Of a DNA stretch of 64,000 nt, positions 1-10,586 are shown piece by piece (within the stretch, counting starts at the first letter, position 1; the number at the start of each line of letters is the position of its first letter). The notes under the pieces are model-generated. The model saw nothing but the letters and a program-made list of their open reading frames with translations. It had not been told where the DNA came from and did not search any database. The position numbers were made by a program, and so were the translations under genes. Origin of the DNA: Nocardioides panacis (GTDB taxonomy: Bacteria; Actinomycetota; Actinomycetes; Propionibacteriales; Nocardioidaceae); contig NZ_CP077062.1 of NCBI RefSeq assembly GCF_019039255.1, positions 1,550,001 to 1,614,000 on the forward strand, in the 5' to 3' direction.

Positions 1-1169
1 CACAGCTCGGGGAGCTCGGGAGCGATCGCGGTGAGCACCTCGCCGGACGCCTTGCGGGTCGCGACGCCCTTCTCGTCGGCGGGGAAGGAGGGCAGTGCCT
101 TCTCCCACCCGGCCGGAAGGGTGCGGGTGCGCATCCGGTCGAAGAGCTCCTTGCGCTGCCGGTAGCGGGCGGCCCAGGCGTCGAAGGACTCCTGCCACTC
201 CGCCTCGGCCCGCTTGCCGCGCTCGATGGCGCCGCGGGTGTGGGCGATGACGTCGTCGGGGACCTCGAAGGTCTGCTCGGGGTCGAAGCCCATAATCTTC
301 TTGGTGGCCGCCACCTCGGCCTCGCCGAGCGCGGACCCGTGCGACTTGCCGGTGCCCTGGGCGTTCGGGGCCGGCCAGGCGATGACGGTCTTGAGCGCGA
401 TGAAGCTCGGGCGGTCGGTGACCCGGCGGGACTTCTCGAGCGCGTCCCACAGCTCCTGGACGTTCTCCTCGTAGCGGGTGCCGCCGTTGGTCCAGTCGAT
501 GCGGTGCACGTCCCAGCCGTAGGCAGCGTAGCGCGCGGCCACGTCCTCGGTGAACGCGATGTCGGTGTCGCCCTCGATGGAGATGTCGTTGTCGTCGTAG
601 ATCAGCGTCAGGTTGCCGAGCTGCTGGGTGCCGGCGATCGAGGAGGCCTCGGCCGACACGCCCTCCTCCAGGTCCCCGTCGCTGCAGATCGCGTAGATGT
701 GGTGGTCGAAGGGGCTCTCGCCCGCGGGGGCCTCGGGGTCGAGGAGGCCGCGCTCGCGGCGGGCCGCCATCGCCATGCCGACCGCGTTGCCGACGCCCTG
801 GCCCAGCGGGCCGGTCGTGGTCTCGACGCCGGCCGTGTGGCCGTGCTCGGGGTGGCCCGGGGTCTTGGAGCCCCAGGTGCGCAGCGCCTTCAGGTCGTCG
901 AGCTCGAGGCCGAAGCCGGCGAGGTAGAGCTCGGTGTACAGCGTGATGCTGCTGTGCCCGGCCGAGAGGACGAACCGGTCGCGCCCGACCCAGTCGGGGT
1001 TGGCGGGGTTGTGCCGCATCGCCTTCTGGAAAAGCGTGTAGGCGACCGGCGCGAGGGCCATCGCCGTGCCGGGGTGGCCGTTGCCCACCTTCTGCACCGC
1101 GTCCATCGCGAGCACGCGTGCGGTGTCCACCGCGCGCTTGTCCAGGTCAGTCCAATCGAGCTTGGTCAC
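1..1169 (-). CDS. tkt: Transketolase, N-terminal part (cut by the window edge)
   Basis: Thiamine-diphosphate enzyme of the non-oxidative pentose phosphate pathway that moves two-carbon ketol units between sugar phosphates in the cytoplasm. The visible 389 residues read MTKLDWTDLD, then the VGNGHPGTAMALAP segment, the GPLGQGVGNAVG segment and the diphosphate-binding region around CSDGDLEEG with a following Asn, all in the order known for transketolases. The C-terminal half (pyrimidine-binding and C-terminal domains) lies outside the window. The start is GTG at 1169, preceded by a purine-rich GAGAGGA ribosome site. It is divergent from ctaB across a 202-bp gap, an arrangement common in actinobacteria. 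The family call is secure. Confidence 0.95.
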   Translation of the reverse strand, partial: MTKLDWTDLDKRAVDTARVLAMDAVQKVGNGHPGTAMALAPVAYTLFQKAMRHNPANPDWVGRDRFVLSAGHSSITLYTELYLAGFGLELDDLKALRTWGSKTPGHPEHGHTAGVETTTGPLGQGVGNAVGMAMAARRERGLLDPEAPAGESPFDHHIYAICSDGDLEEGVSAEASSIAGTQQLGNLTLIYDDNDISIEGDTDIAFTEDVAARYAAYGWDVHRIDWTNGGTRYEENVQELWDALEKSRRVTDRPSFIALKTVIAWPAPNAQGTGKSHGSALGEAEVAATKKIMGFDPEQTFEVPDDVIAHTRGAIERGKRAEAEWQESFDAWAARYRQRKELFDRMRTRTLPAGWEKALPSFPADEKGVATRKASGEVLTAIAPELPEL

Positions 1170-1371
1170 GAGCGGGTCCTCTCAGAACACGGGGTGGTTC
1201 AACCGGACCCGAGCCTACTCAGCCCGGGTGAGCAGTGGCACACCGTCCCACCGTCGCCCGATGCCGGCCCCGAGGGCACGGCGCACTAGACTCACCGGTG
1301 CCCGTCGGGCGTTGCCGTAAACGCGTGCCGACGGAGCCGTTGCCAGAGTCTCCGACCAGCAGAGGTTCCTC

Positions 1372-2313
1372 TTGACCGCCGTCGACCCCCAGGTGTCCGC
1401 GCCTCCACGGACCGACGGCCCGACCTCTGTGCGCGACGTGCTCGGTGCCTACGTCGGGCTGATGAAGCCCCGGATCATCGAGCTGCTGCTGCTCACCACG
1501 GTGCCGGTGATGTTCCTGGCGCAGCGCGGCGTGCCGCCCCTGGGCCTGGTGGTCGCCACCGTCCTCGGCGGCACCCTGTCGGCCGGCAGCGCCAACGCGC
1601 TGAACTGCGTGTACGACGCGGACATCGACCAGCGGATGCGCCGGACCCGGCGGCGTGCCCTGCCCCGGCACATGGTCAGCACCCGGGCCGCCCTCGTCTT
1701 CGGCCTCGCGCTCGGCGTGGTCTCCACGCTGTGGCTCGGGCTGCTCGTGAACTGGCTCTCGGCCGGCCTGGCGCTCGCCGCCAACGTCTTCTACGTGGTC
1801 GGCTACACGATGATCCTCAAGCGGCGCACCACCCAGAACATCGTCTGGGGCGGTGCCGCGGGCTGCTTCCCGGCGCTGATCGGCTGGACCGCCGTGACGA
1901 ACCAGCTGGCGTGGGCGCCGGTCGTGCTGTTCATGGTGGTGTTCTTCTGGACCCCGCCGCACTTCTGGGCGCTGGCGATCCGCTACCGCGAGGACTACGC
2001 CGCGGCCGACGTGCCGATGCTGCCGGTCAAGGCCGGGGCCAAGGTGGTCGCGAAGCAGATCGTGGCGTACTCCTACGTGATGGTCGCGACCTCCCTGCTG
2101 CTCTGGCCGGTCGCGGGCACGGGCTGGTTCTACCCGGTGGTCGCGGCCGTCCTGGGTGCCGCGTTCCTGGTCGAGTCGCACCTGCTGCTGCTCCGCTCGC
2201 GGGACACCGACGACGTCGTGGCCCTCAAGCCGATGCGGTTGTTCCACTGGTCGAACATGTACCTCTCCCTGCTGTTCGTGGCGGTCGCGCTCGACCCCCT
2301 GCTGCTGCGCTGA
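1372..2313 (+). CDS. ctaB: Protoheme IX farnesyltransferase (haem O synthase)
   Basis: Membrane prenyltransferase that adds a farnesyl group to haem B to make haem O for cytochrome oxidase. The 313-residue protein has about nine hydrophobic segments. It carries the UbiA-family aspartate motif [15 protein letters not shown] (about residues 78-92) and the second conserved loop [12 protein letters not shown] (about residues 206-217). The TTG start at 1372 follows an AGAGG ribosome site. Haem A synthase, the next enzyme of the pathway, lies at 5694-6608 on the other strand, and a SURF1 oxidase-assembly protein is at 26536-27300. Length and motifs are normal for the family. Confidence 0.96.
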   Translation: MTAVDPQVSAPPRTDGPTSVRDVLGAYVGLMKPRIIELLLLTTVPVMFLAQRGVPPLGLVVATVLGGTLSAGSANALNCVYDADIDQRMRRTRRRALPRHMVSTRAALVFGLALGVVSTLWLGLLVNWLSAGLALAANVFYVVGYTMILKRRTTQNIVWGGAAGCFPALIGWTAVTNQLAWAPVVLFMVVFFWTPPHFWALAIRYREDYAAADVPMLPVKAGAKVVAKQIVAYSYVMVATSLLLWPVAGTGWFYPVVAAVLGAAFLVESHLLLLRSRDTDDVVALKPMRLFHWSNMYLSLLFVAVALDPLLLR

Positions 2314-2329
2314 TGCGACTGCCCGCACG

Positions 2330-2905
2330 ATGAGCCCGACCCGCGCGGAGCTGGAGTCGGCGCGCGACCGGCTGCTGCCGGACGTGGTCGGCCCGGGCCT
2401 GCGGGTGCTGTTCAGCGGGATCAACCCGGGGCTGCTGTCGGCGTGGACCGGGCTGCACTTCGCCCGGCCGGGCAACCGGTTCTGGCAGGCGCTGCACGCG
2501 TCCGGGTTCACCCCGCGGCTGTTCCGCCCCGACGAGCAGCAGGAGCTGCTGACCCTCGGGCTGGGCATCACGAACGTCGCCCCGCGGGCCACGGCGCGCG
2601 CCGACGAGCTGGGCCGGGACGAGGTGGTCGCCGGGGGAGCGGTCCTGCGCGCGAAGGTCCTGGCGCTCGAGCCGCAGTGGCTGGCCGTGGTCGGCGTGAC
2701 CGCCTACCGCACCGCGTTCGCGGACCGGAAGGCGGTCGTGGGACCCCAGGAGGGCACAGTGGGCGGCACCCGGGTGTGGGTGCTCCCGAACCCCAGCGGG
2801 CTCAACGCGCACCACACGGCACAGTCGCTGGGCGAGGAGTTCGCGCGGCTCCGGAGCCGTCTGCTGCCGTGGTCCCCCCGTAGGGCCGAACATGGGCATT
2901 TCTAG
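2330..2905 (+). CDS. mug: Mismatch-specific (G/U, G/T) DNA glycosylase, MUG family
   Basis: Predicted base-excision repair enzyme that removes uracil or thymine mispaired with guanine. The 191-residue protein shows the MUG active-site motif FSGINPGLLSA (about residues 27-37, catalytic Asn in GINPG), then GLHFARPGNRFWQAL, and the second family motif LPNPSGLNAHH (about residues 152-162). The ATG at 2330 lies 16 bp after the ctaB stop, so it is probably cotranscribed with ctaB; the open frame extends further upstream inside ctaB, but nothing conserved is found there. I see no strong ribosome site. The family assignment is firm; substrate range is inferred from the family. Confidence 0.9.
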   Translation: MSPTRAELESARDRLLPDVVGPGLRVLFSGINPGLLSAWTGLHFARPGNRFWQALHASGFTPRLFRPDEQQELLTLGLGITNVAPRATARADELGRDEVVAGGAVLRAKVLALEPQWLAVVGVTAYRTAFADRKAVVGPQEGTVGGTRVWVLPNPSGLNAHHTAQSLGEEFARLRSRLLPWSPRRAEHGHF

Positions 2906-2984
2906 CCATGTCACGACCGGGGGGCCGGTGTGACGATGGGTCTCTCTTCCCGGAGTAGAACGTAGCGGTCGCAGGGGGTTCTCC

Positions 2985-4112
2985 ATGCAGCTAGGTCAGC
3001 AGGGCCATGCCCACAGACGGCTCGCGGTCGTCGGCACGGCGGTCGCCTGCGCCTCCGTCATCGTCGGCACCGCCGCCGCCTGGCCGGACGCCGGCCGCGA
3101 CCCCGGTGCGGCGCCTCGGGCGAGCGCGGCCGGGTGCACGGCCACCGTGCTGCCCACGCTCGGCGGCCGGGGCGGCACGGTCGTGGCGACCAGCGGCAAC
3201 GGCCTCTCGGTCGGGATCGCCCAGGACCGCACCGGCCAGGCGCGGGCGCTGCTCTGGCGCCAGGGCCGCCCGGTCCGGCTGGGCGTCCGTCTCGACGCGG
3301 CGATGCCCACCGGGGTGAACCGCCAGGGGGTCGTGGTGGGCACCGGCTTCGACCAGGCCCGCCAGCAGCTGGTGGGCTGGTGGTGGTCCGCCGGAAGGGT
3401 GCACCTGCTGCCCGTGCGCCACGGGGACGTGGCGATGCCCGAGGCCATCGACGACCGCGGCCGCGTCGTGGGCGCCCTGGTCGCCGACGAGGACCACGCC
3501 GACGGCCCCGGGGCCGATGAGGACGAGCGGGCGGCGTTCTGGCCGCGGGTGACCTCCCTCCCGCGTGAGCTGCCGCCGCTGCCCGGTGACAGCGCCGCGC
3601 ACGCCGCGGCGATCGCCGCGGACGGCACGGTGGGCGGGGTCTCCGTCGGCGAGGGCGGACGACCCGTCCTGTGGAAGGCGGGACGGGCGACCGGACTGCC
3701 CGGGCTGCGCGGCTCCTACGGCCAGGTCCGCGGCTTCGACGGCGTGGGCCGTCCGGTCGGCGACGCCCAGGGCTCCGGCGGGATGCACGCGGTGGTCTGG
3801 GCCCGCGCCGGGCAGCCCCGCGACCTCGGCACGCTGGCCGGCGGTCGGCACAGCGTGGCGATGTCCGGCGCGTCCGGTGACCCGGTGGGCTCCAGCGCCG
3901 ACCCCGCTCCGGGCGGCGGCTCCTACGACGCTCCGGTGGTGTTCCGCGGCGGCCGGGCCCAGGGCCTGCCGCTGCCACGCGCCGGGGGCACCCGCGCGGT
4001 GGCCGGCACCGCCATCGACGCGGTCACCGTCGGCCGCACGCTCCGGGCCGTGGGCTACTCCGCCGACGCCGTCGGCACCCGACGCCCGACCGTCTGGAGG
4101 TGCGTCCGATGA
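2985..4112 (+). CDS. Exported protein with HAF-type repeats, function unknown
   Basis: The 375-residue protein begins with a basic stretch and a hydrophobic segment (about residues 12-32) followed by Ala-rich sequence, so it is probably secreted. The mature part repeats a short pattern in which Gly-rich turns alternate with 'AVVW/ALLW' and 'DLGTLAGGRHSVA' type strands. This resembles HAF repeats of extracellular beta-propeller-like proteins. An acidic insert lies near residues 165-185. The ATG follows an AGGGGG ribosome site. Its last codon overlaps the start of the exported metallophosphoesterase gene (ATGA), so the two are translationally coupled and probably work outside the cell together. 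No catalytic motif is seen. Confidence 0.75.
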   Translation: MQLGQQGHAHRRLAVVGTAVACASVIVGTAAAWPDAGRDPGAAPRASAAGCTATVLPTLGGRGGTVVATSGNGLSVGIAQDRTGQARALLWRQGRPVRLGVRLDAAMPTGVNRQGVVVGTGFDQARQQLVGWWWSAGRVHLLPVRHGDVAMPEAIDDRGRVVGALVADEDHADGPGADEDERAAFWPRVTSLPRELPPLPGDSAAHAAAIAADGTVGGVSVGEGGRPVLWKAGRATGLPGLRGSYGQVRGFDGVGRPVGDAQGSGGMHAVVWARAGQPRDLGTLAGGRHSVAMSGASGDPVGSSADPAPGGGSYDAPVVFRGGRAQGLPLPRAGGTRAVAGTAIDAVTVGRTLRAVGYSADAVGTRRPTVWRCVR

Positions 4113-5749
4113 CGGCGCGGCGCCGGCGGCTCGAGGCGGTCCTGATCGTCCTCGCCCTCGCCCTGGTCCTGGCCTCCGCCGGTGCGCTGCTGCGCACCAC
4201 CGACACCGCCTCCGCGGCGGCGCCGGTCTCCCTCGGCTTCGCCGGTGACACCGGCGGGAACAGCACCACCACCAAGGTCGTCGACGCGGCCCGCACCGCC
4301 GGCGTCGACACGTTCGTGAACCTCGGCGACATGTCCTACTCGCAGGTGACGCCCGAGTCCGCCTGGTGCAACCTGATCAGCGCGCACACCGGGACGATGC
4401 GCTACCAGCTCACCGTCGGCAACCACGAGGACCAGGACGGCCCCGACGGGATCTGGTCGAACTTCGCCTCCTGCCTGCCGGACCGGACCGCGGCGAGCGG
4501 GTCCTACCCCCGGCAGTACTACTCCGACTTCCCGCAGTCCCAGCCGCTGGTCCGCACGATCGTGGTGTCCCCGAAGCTCATCTTCAACGAGGGCAGCAGC
4601 TACTGGTCCTACAAGCCGGGCACGCAGGGCTACACGTTCGTGTCGTCGGCCATCGACAGCGCCCGGGCGGCCGGCATCCCGTTCGTCGTCGTCGCGATGC
4701 ACATGTACTGCCTGTCCCTGGTGGACTTCCCCTGCGCGGCGAGCCCGGACCTGATGAACCTGCTGTTCCAGAAGAAGGTCGACGTCTACCTGCAGGCCCA
4801 CGACCATGGCTACGCGCGGTCCAAGCAGCTCGCGCTGAGCTCCTCGTGCACGTCCATCAAGGTCGGCGCCTTCAACCCCGCCTGCGTCGCGGACGCGAGC
4901 CCCACGTCGTCGTACGCCAGCGGCAGGGGGACCGTGCTGGCCACGGTCGGCTCCGGCGGCCGCTCGCTGAACAAGGAGAACCCCAACAAGATCGAGGGGC
5001 CCTACTTCCAGAGCTACATGGGCACCAACAACAACCCGACCTACGGGTTCCTGAAGCTGGACGTCTCGAGCACGGCGCTCACCGGCACCTTCGTGCGGGC
5101 CTCGGGCGGCAGCTACAGCGACCAGTTCACGATCACCCGTTCGGGGGCCACCGCGACCAGCACGGCGACCGCGACCAGCACGGCGACCGCGACGTCGACC
5201 GCGACCGCCACCCAGACAGCGACCCAGACGGCCTCCAGCACCGCGACCAGCACCGCGACCGGCGGGCCCGCCCAGACGCTGCTCCCGGTGGCCGACTCGT
5301 GGACCGGCAGCGACCTGCCCACGACCACGCACGGCTCCGAGACGGCGCTGTACGTGGACGGGTCGCCGGTGAAGACGACGTACCTGAAGTACGACCTCTC
5401 CGCGCTCGCCGGCCGCACCGTCGTGGGGGCGGCGCTCAGCTTCACCACCACGACCGGCACGTCGAGCGGCTCCCCGGACACCACGTCCGTGCGCTCGGTC
5501 GCGGACACCTCGTGGACGGAGGCCGCGCTGACCTACACCAACCGCCCCGCCGTGGGTGCGGCGCTCGGTTCGGTCAGCGGGACCGCTCCGAACACGACGT
5601 ACACCGTGCAGATCCCGCCGAGCCTCGTCCAGGGCTCGCTGGGCCGGCAGATGTCGCTGGCGCTGGACAGCCCCGGTGGGGACGCGTTCTACATCAACTC
5701 ACGGGAGTCGGCCGGCGCACCGGCGAAGCTGGTCCTGACGCTGCAGTGA
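4109..5749 (+). CDS. Secreted metallophosphoesterase with C-terminal DNRLRE-like domain
   Basis: The 546-residue protein is predicted to be an extracellular phosphohydrolase of the calcineurin/purple acid phosphatase superfamily. A signal peptide (about residues 1-36, ending ASAAA) is followed by metal-site motifs in order: GFAGDTGG (GD), NLGDMSYS (GD), VGNHED (GNH), VVAMHMY (H) and LQAHDHGYAR (GHxH-like, here AHDH). A linker of alternating Thr-Ala-Ser (about residues 348-390) leads to a C-terminal DNRLRE/CBM96-like beta domain that starts near LLPVADSW. The first ATG overlaps the upstream stop; a GTG three codons earlier is possible. The 3' end overlaps ctaA by 56 bp on the other strand. Substrate is unknown; phosphate scavenging is a reasonable guess. 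Confidence 0.88.
   Translation: MTARRRRLEAVLIVLALALVLASAGALLRTTDTASAAAPVSLGFAGDTGGNSTTTKVVDAARTAGVDTFVNLGDMSYSQVTPESAWCNLISAHTGTMRYQLTVGNHEDQDGPDGIWSNFASCLPDRTAASGSYPRQYYSDFPQSQPLVRTIVVSPKLIFNEGSSYWSYKPGTQGYTFVSSAIDSARAAGIPFVVVAMHMYCLSLVDFPCAASPDLMNLLFQKKVDVYLQAHDHGYARSKQLALSSSCTSIKVGAFNPACVADASPTSSYASGRGTVLATVGSGGRSLNKENPNKIEGPYFQSYMGTNNNPTYGFLKLDVSSTALTGTFVRASGGSYSDQFTITRSGATATSTATATSTATATSTATATQTATQTASSTATSTATGGPAQTLLPVADSWTGSDLPTTTHGSETALYVDGSPVKTTYLKYDLSALAGRTVVGAALSFTTTTGTSSGSPDTTSVRSVADTSWTEAALTYTNRPAVGAALGSVSGTAPNTTYTVQIPPSLVQGSLGRQMSLALDSPGGDAFYINSRESAGAPAKLVLTLQ
5150..5275 (+). repeat. Low-complexity repeat coding a Thr/Ala/Ser linker
   Basis: Short ACCGCGACCAGCACGGCG units occur twice in perfect tandem (5150-5167 and 5168-5185), followed by diverged copies. 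They encode alternating Thr-Ala-Ser between the phosphoesterase and the C-terminal domain. Such repeats can change length by slippage, and the linker is probably a flexible, possibly glycosylated stalk. Confidence 0.8.
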
Positions 5750-6608
5750 CCCGCTCGCGGACGCTGACCAGCAGCCAGGTCATCGCCGCCGAGAGCAGCG
5801 AGGCACCGAGCAGGTGCACCGCGACCAGCACGACGGGCAGGTCGGTGAAGTACTGCACGAAGCCCACCAGGCCCTGCGCGAGCTCGACGACGAGGAGCAC
5901 GGTCGCGGCCCTGCGGACGGCCGCGGGGGCGTCCGCGCTCCGCAGCACCAGCACCGCGGCGACCGTCAGACCGACCAGCAGGAACACCAGGTCGGTGTGC
6001 AGCTGGGTCAGCGAGCGCGGGTCGAGGCCGTTGCGCGGGGCGTGCACGTCGCCGGCGTGCGGGCCGCTGCCGGTCACCACGGTGCCGACGTACAGCACCG
6101 CCCAGCCGGTGACGAAGACCGCCCGGGTCAGCCAGACCACGCCGGAGGGCACCAGCGGCAGGGCCGGGCCGTCGCCCTCGTCGAGCCGGCGGATCAGCAC
6201 CACCGAGAGCCCGACCATCGCCAGGGACACCAGCAGGTGGAACGACACGATCCAGGGGTTCAGGTCGGTCAGCACGGTGATGCCGCCGATGACCGCCTGC
6301 GCGGGCACCCCGAGGGCCAGCAGGAACGCCAGCCTCCGGACCGCGCGGCGACCGTAGCGCCAGGCGATCACCAGGGTCGCGATCGCCACCGCGGCCACCA
6401 CGAAGGTGAGCATCCGGTTGCCGAACTCGATCGCGCTGTGGATGCCGAGCGCCCGGTGCGGCACGAACGACCGGTCCGTGCAGCGCGGCCAGGTGGGGCA
6501 GCCCAGCCCGGAGCCGGTCAGCCGCACGACGCCGCCGGTGACGACGATCAGCACGTTCACCACCAGCGACGCCACGGCCGCCGGTCGCATCCATCGGGTC
6601 ACGGTCAC
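5694..6608 (-). CDS. ctaA: Haem A synthase (COX15/CtaA family)
   Basis: Integral membrane enzyme that oxidises the C8 methyl of haem O to give haem A for aa3-type cytochrome oxidase. The 304-residue protein has eight hydrophobic segments and the paired haem-ligand histidines expected for the family: RALGIHSAIEFGNR, VSFHLLVSL, LTQLHTDLV and LVAVHLLGA. It also has the conserved TGSGLGCPTWP loop, with cysteines in CPTWPRC. I chose GTG 6608 because it overlaps the stop of the ABC permease gene as GTGA; an in-frame GTG at 6614 is an alternative. It closes a three-gene run with the ABC transporter, an arrangement also seen in mycobacteria. Confidence 0.93.
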   Translation of the reverse strand: MTVTRWMRPAAVASLVVNVLIVVTGGVVRLTGSGLGCPTWPRCTDRSFVPHRALGIHSAIEFGNRMLTFVVAAVAIATLVIAWRYGRRAVRRLAFLLALGVPAQAVIGGITVLTDLNPWIVSFHLLVSLAMVGLSVVLIRRLDEGDGPALPLVPSGVVWLTRAVFVTGWAVLYVGTVVTGSGPHAGDVHAPRNGLDPRSLTQLHTDLVFLLVGLTVAAVLVLRSADAPAAVRRAATVLLVVELAQGLVGFVQYFTDLPVVLVAVHLLGASLLSAAMTWLLVSVRERVTAASGPASPVRRPTPVS

Positions 6609-7368
6609 TCCCACGTGAAGGTCCTCGCGGTCAGGGCGGTGCCGACGGCGGTCCAGCCGGCCAGCACGAGCAGGGGTACGACGGGGAAGCCGGCGTCGAG
6701 GAACGCGGTCCGCATGCCGGCGCCGAGGGCCCCCGACGGCAGCAGCGAGAGCACGCCCGCGGCGGGACCGTAGGAGGTCGCGGGGAACACGACGGCACCG
6801 CCGGCCATCAGCAGCAGGTAGACCAGGTTGGCCGCCGCCAGGGTGGCCTCGGCCCGCAGCGCGCCGGCGACGAACAGGCCGAGGGAGGCGAACGCCGCGG
6901 TGCCGAGCAGCGTGCAGGCCAGTGCCCCGAGCAACCCGGCGAAGGACACCGCCGGCGACCAGCCGAGCAGCGCGGCCGCCCCGCCGATGACCACGAACTG
7001 GAGCACCTCGACGACGAGCAGCGCGCCGATCTTGCCGGCGAGCAGGCCGGACCGGGGGAGCGGTGAGGAGCCGAGCCGCTTGAGCACCCCGTAGCGGCGC
7101 TCGAAGCCGGTCGCGATGGCCAGCGAGGTGAAGCTCGTCGACATCACCGCGAGCGCCAGGATGCCGGGCGTCAGCGTGTCCACCGGGCTGTGGGAGAAGG
7201 TCAGGTCGAAGTGCTTGGCCGCGGAGATCCCGCCGACCAGCACGATCAGCGGGATGACCACCGCGAGCAGCAGCTGCTCGCCGTTGCGCAGGATCAGCCG
7301 GGTCTCCATCCGGGCCTGCGCGAGCACCATCCGCGGCAGCGGGGCGGCGCCCGGCATGGGGGCGAAGG

Positions 7369-7372
<4 letters not shown>
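6605..7372 (-). CDS. ABC-2 type transporter permease
   Basis: The 255-residue protein has six hydrophobic segments and is the membrane half of a type-2 ABC exporter. A conserved GFERRYGVLKRLGSSPLP stretch (about residues 88-105) follows the second membrane segment and matches the coupling region of ABC-2 permeases. The ATG at 7372 overlaps the stop of the ATPase gene (ATGA), and its own stop overlaps ctaA, so ATPase, permease and ctaA form one operon. In mycobacteria the homologous pair beside ctaA is annotated as antibiotic or haem-related export, but the substrate is not shown by sequence. Paired function with the upstream ATPase is likely. Confidence 0.9.
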
Positions 7373-8329
<957 letters not shown>

Positions 8330-8341
8330 GTCCTCAGTCTA
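8330..8341 (-). promoter_or_regulatory. Leaderless promoter -10 of the ABC ATPase gene
   Basis: On the minus strand TAGACT (8341-8336) is followed by six bases and then GTG 8329. This spacing puts the transcription start on the first base of the codon. It is the main reason for choosing the upstream start of the ATPase. Confidence 0.6.
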
Positions 8342-8396
8342 GGAACCCGGGTCGGGTGCTCCGGCGAGCGCCCCGGGCAGGTAAGGGGATCCTTAT

Positions 8397-8435
8397 TTGA
8401 AACTGCCGCACCAATAACGACACAATGATGTTGTG
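8397..8435 (+). promoter_or_regulatory. sufR promoter with overlapping palindromic operator
   Basis: TTGAAA (8397-8402) and CACAAT (8421-8426) are separated by 18 bp and fit -35 and -10 elements. The -10 ends 6 nt before GTG 8433, so the transcript is probably leaderless. A perfect inverted repeat CACAA-N5-TTGTG (8421-8435) covers the -10 element and the start codon. Other SufR proteins bind short palindromes of this kind and repress their own operon, so this is the best operator candidate; binding is inferred. Confidence 0.65.
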
Positions 8436-9128
8436 GAAATCCACGAGGCAGTCGACTCCCCCACCCGCGAGCGGGTGGCCCGGACGTTGCTCGAGCTCGG
8501 CCCCAGCACGGCGGCCGTTCTCGCGGAGCGTCTGGAGCTGACCCCTGCCGCCATCCGTCGCCACCTCGACCAGATGCTGGCCGAGGGTGCGATCGAGGCC
8601 CGCGAGCCGCGGGTCTACGGCGCCCGGGGCCGGGGCCGGCCGGCCAAGGTCTTCGCGATCACCGACGCGGGCCGCGACCGGTTCGACCAGCAGTACGACG
8701 ACCTCGCCGTCCAGGCGCTGCGGTTCCTGGAGGAGACCGGCGGGGACGCGGCCGTGCTGGAGTTCGCCCGTCGCCGGGTCGCCGGCATCGAGACGCACTA
8801 CGACGCCATCGTCGCGGGGGAGCCCGGCATCGCGCCCTCCCAGGCGCTGGCCCGGGCGCTCACCCAGGGTGGCTACGCTGCATCGGTCCGTCAGGGGCCG
8901 GTCGGCGAGCAGCTCTGCCAGCAGCACTGCCCGGTCTCCCACGTGGCCCACGAGTTCCCCCAGCTCTGCGAGGCCGAGACCGAGGTCATCTCCAAGGTCC
9001 TCGGCCGGCACGTCCAGCGGCTGGCCACGATCGCCCACGGCGACGGGGTGTGCACCACCTGCATCCCTGCCGCCAGAACCACGTCACCGTCGCACCAGTC
9101 ACAGGCACAGGAGAGGTTGACTTCATGA
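8433..9128 (+). CDS. sufR: SufR, Fe-S-sensing repressor of the suf operon
   Basis: The 231-residue protein has an N-terminal winged helix-turn-helix (about residues 10-75, including [13 protein letters not shown]) and a C-terminal cysteine cluster. The cluster reads [25 protein letters not shown], followed by CTTC near residue 207. SufR proteins use such cysteines to hold a Fe-S cluster and repress suf genes when clusters are plentiful. The GTG start is leaderless, overlapped by the palindrome at 8421-8435. The 3' end overlaps sufB by four bases (ATGA), so regulator and assembly genes are transcribed and translated together, which implies feedback control. The C-terminal tail after the last Cys is polar and variable. 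Confidence 0.93.
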   Translation: MEIHEAVDSPTRERVARTLLELGPSTAAVLAERLELTPAAIRRHLDQMLAEGAIEAREPRVYGARGRGRPAKVFAITDAGRDRFDQQYDDLAVQALRFLEETGGDAAVLEFARRRVAGIETHYDAIVAGEPGIAPSQALARALTQGGYAASVRQGPVGEQLCQQHCPVSHVAHEFPQLCEAETEVISKVLGRHVQRLATIAHGDGVCTTCIPAARTTSPSHQSQAQERLTS

Positions 9129-10543
9129 CCACCATCGACCAGCGCAACCCCGAGCTCGAGGGCATCGGGCGCTACGAGTTCGGTTGGTCCGACTCCGACA
9201 CCGCCGGCGCCACCGCCCAGCGCGGCCTCAGCGAGGACGTGGTGCGCAACATCTCGAACCTCAAGAGCGAGCCGCAGTGGATGCTCGACATGCGTCTGAA
9301 GGGCCTCAAGCTCTTCCACCGCAAGCCGATGCCCACCTGGGGCGGCGAGCTCGAGACGATCGACTTCGACAACATCAAGTACTTCGTCCGCTCGACCGAG
9401 AAGCAGGCGGCGACCTGGGACGACCTCCCCGCGGACATCAAGAACACCTACGACAAGCTCGGCATCCCCGAGGCGGAGAAGCAGCGTCTGGTCTCCGGTG
9501 TCGCCGCGCAGTACGAGTCCGAGGTCGTCTACCACCAGATCCGCGAGGACCTGGAGGAGCAGGGCGTGATCTTCGTCGACACCGACACCGCGCTGCGCGA
9601 GCACGAGGAGATCTTCAAGGAGTACTTCGGCACCGTCATCCCGACCGGTGACAACAAGTTCTCCGCGCTGAACACCTCGGTCTGGTCCGGCGGCTCGTTC
9701 ATCTACGTCCCCAAGGGCGTGCACGTGGACATCCCGCTGCAGGCCTACTTCCGGATCAACACCGAGAACATGGGCCAGTTCGAGCGCACGCTGATCATCG
9801 TCGACGAGGACGCCTACGTGCACTACGTCGAGGGCTGCACGGCGCCGATCTACAGCTCGGACTCGCTGCACTCCGCGGTCGTCGAGATCATCGTGAAGAA
9901 GGGCGGCCGCTGCCGCTACACGACGATCCAGAACTGGTCGAACAACGTCTACAACCTGGTGACCAAGCGCGCGACCTGCGAGGCCGGCGCCACCATGGAG
10001 TGGGTCGACGGCAACATCGGCTCCAAGCTGACGATGAAGTACCCCGCCGTCTACCTGATGGGCGAGCACGCCCGGGGCGAGACGCTGTCCATCGCCTTCG
10101 CCGGCGAGGGCCAGCACCAGGACGCGGGCGCCAAGATGGTGCACGCGGCCCCGCACACCTCGAGCTCGATCATCTCCAAGTCCGTGGCGCGCGGCGGCGG
10201 TCGCACGTCGTACCGCGGGCTCGTCCAGGTCAACGAGGGCGCCCACCACTCCGCGAGCATCGTGAAGTGCGACGCGCTGCTGGTCGACCAGATCAGCCGC
10301 TCGGACACCTACCCCTACGTCGACGTCCGCGAGGACGACGTGTCGATGGCCCACGAGGCGACCGTCTCGAAGGTCTCCGACGACCAGCTCTTCTACCTGA
10401 TGAGCCGGGGCATGGAGGAGGACGAGGCGATGGCGATGATCGTCCGCGGCTTCGTGGAGCCGATCGCCAAGGAGCTCCCGATGGAGTACGCCCTCGAGCT
10501 CAACCGGCTCATCGAGCTGCAGATGGAAGGCGCGGTCGGCTGA
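9125..10543 (+). CDS. sufB: Fe-S cluster assembly scaffold SufB
   Basis: Core scaffold subunit of the SufBCD complex on which Fe-S clusters are built before transfer to apo-proteins. The 472-residue protein is full length and shows the SufB hallmarks [45 protein letters not shown] and [13 protein letters not shown]. The ATG start overlaps the sufR stop. SufD follows after 43 bp, then ferredoxin, sufC, sufS, sufU and sufT in one direction. In actinobacteria this is usually the only complete Fe-S system and essential, so it is expected to be intact, and it is. Confidence 0.97.
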   Translation: MTTIDQRNPELEGIGRYEFGWSDSDTAGATAQRGLSEDVVRNISNLKSEPQWMLDMRLKGLKLFHRKPMPTWGGELETIDFDNIKYFVRSTEKQAATWDDLPADIKNTYDKLGIPEAEKQRLVSGVAAQYESEVVYHQIREDLEEQGVIFVDTDTALREHEEIFKEYFGTVIPTGDNKFSALNTSVWSGGSFIYVPKGVHVDIPLQAYFRINTENMGQFERTLIIVDEDAYVHYVEGCTAPIYSSDSLHSAVVEIIVKKGGRCRYTTIQNWSNNVYNLVTKRATCEAGATMEWVDGNIGSKLTMKYPAVYLMGEHARGETLSIAFAGEGQHQDAGAKMVHAAPHTSSSIISKSVARGGGRTSYRGLVQVNEGAHHSASIVKCDALLVDQISRSDTYPYVDVREDDVSMAHEATVSKVSDDQLFYLMSRGMEEDEAMAMIVRGFVEPIAKELPMEYALELNRLIELQMEGAVG

Positions 10544-10586
10544 CCTGCCCACCCCGTCCGACCTCCCCGAACCCGAAAGCGAAGTA

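Noticed and set aside
240-1289. 349-codon frame on the plus strand opposite tkt
   Set aside because: Shadow of the transketolase gene, whose protein is conserved.
2925-2935. ACCGG-GGGG-CCGGT hairpin between mug and the exported protein gene
   Set aside because: Stem of five with no tail; a terminator call would be weak, and the sequence may just be GC-rich.
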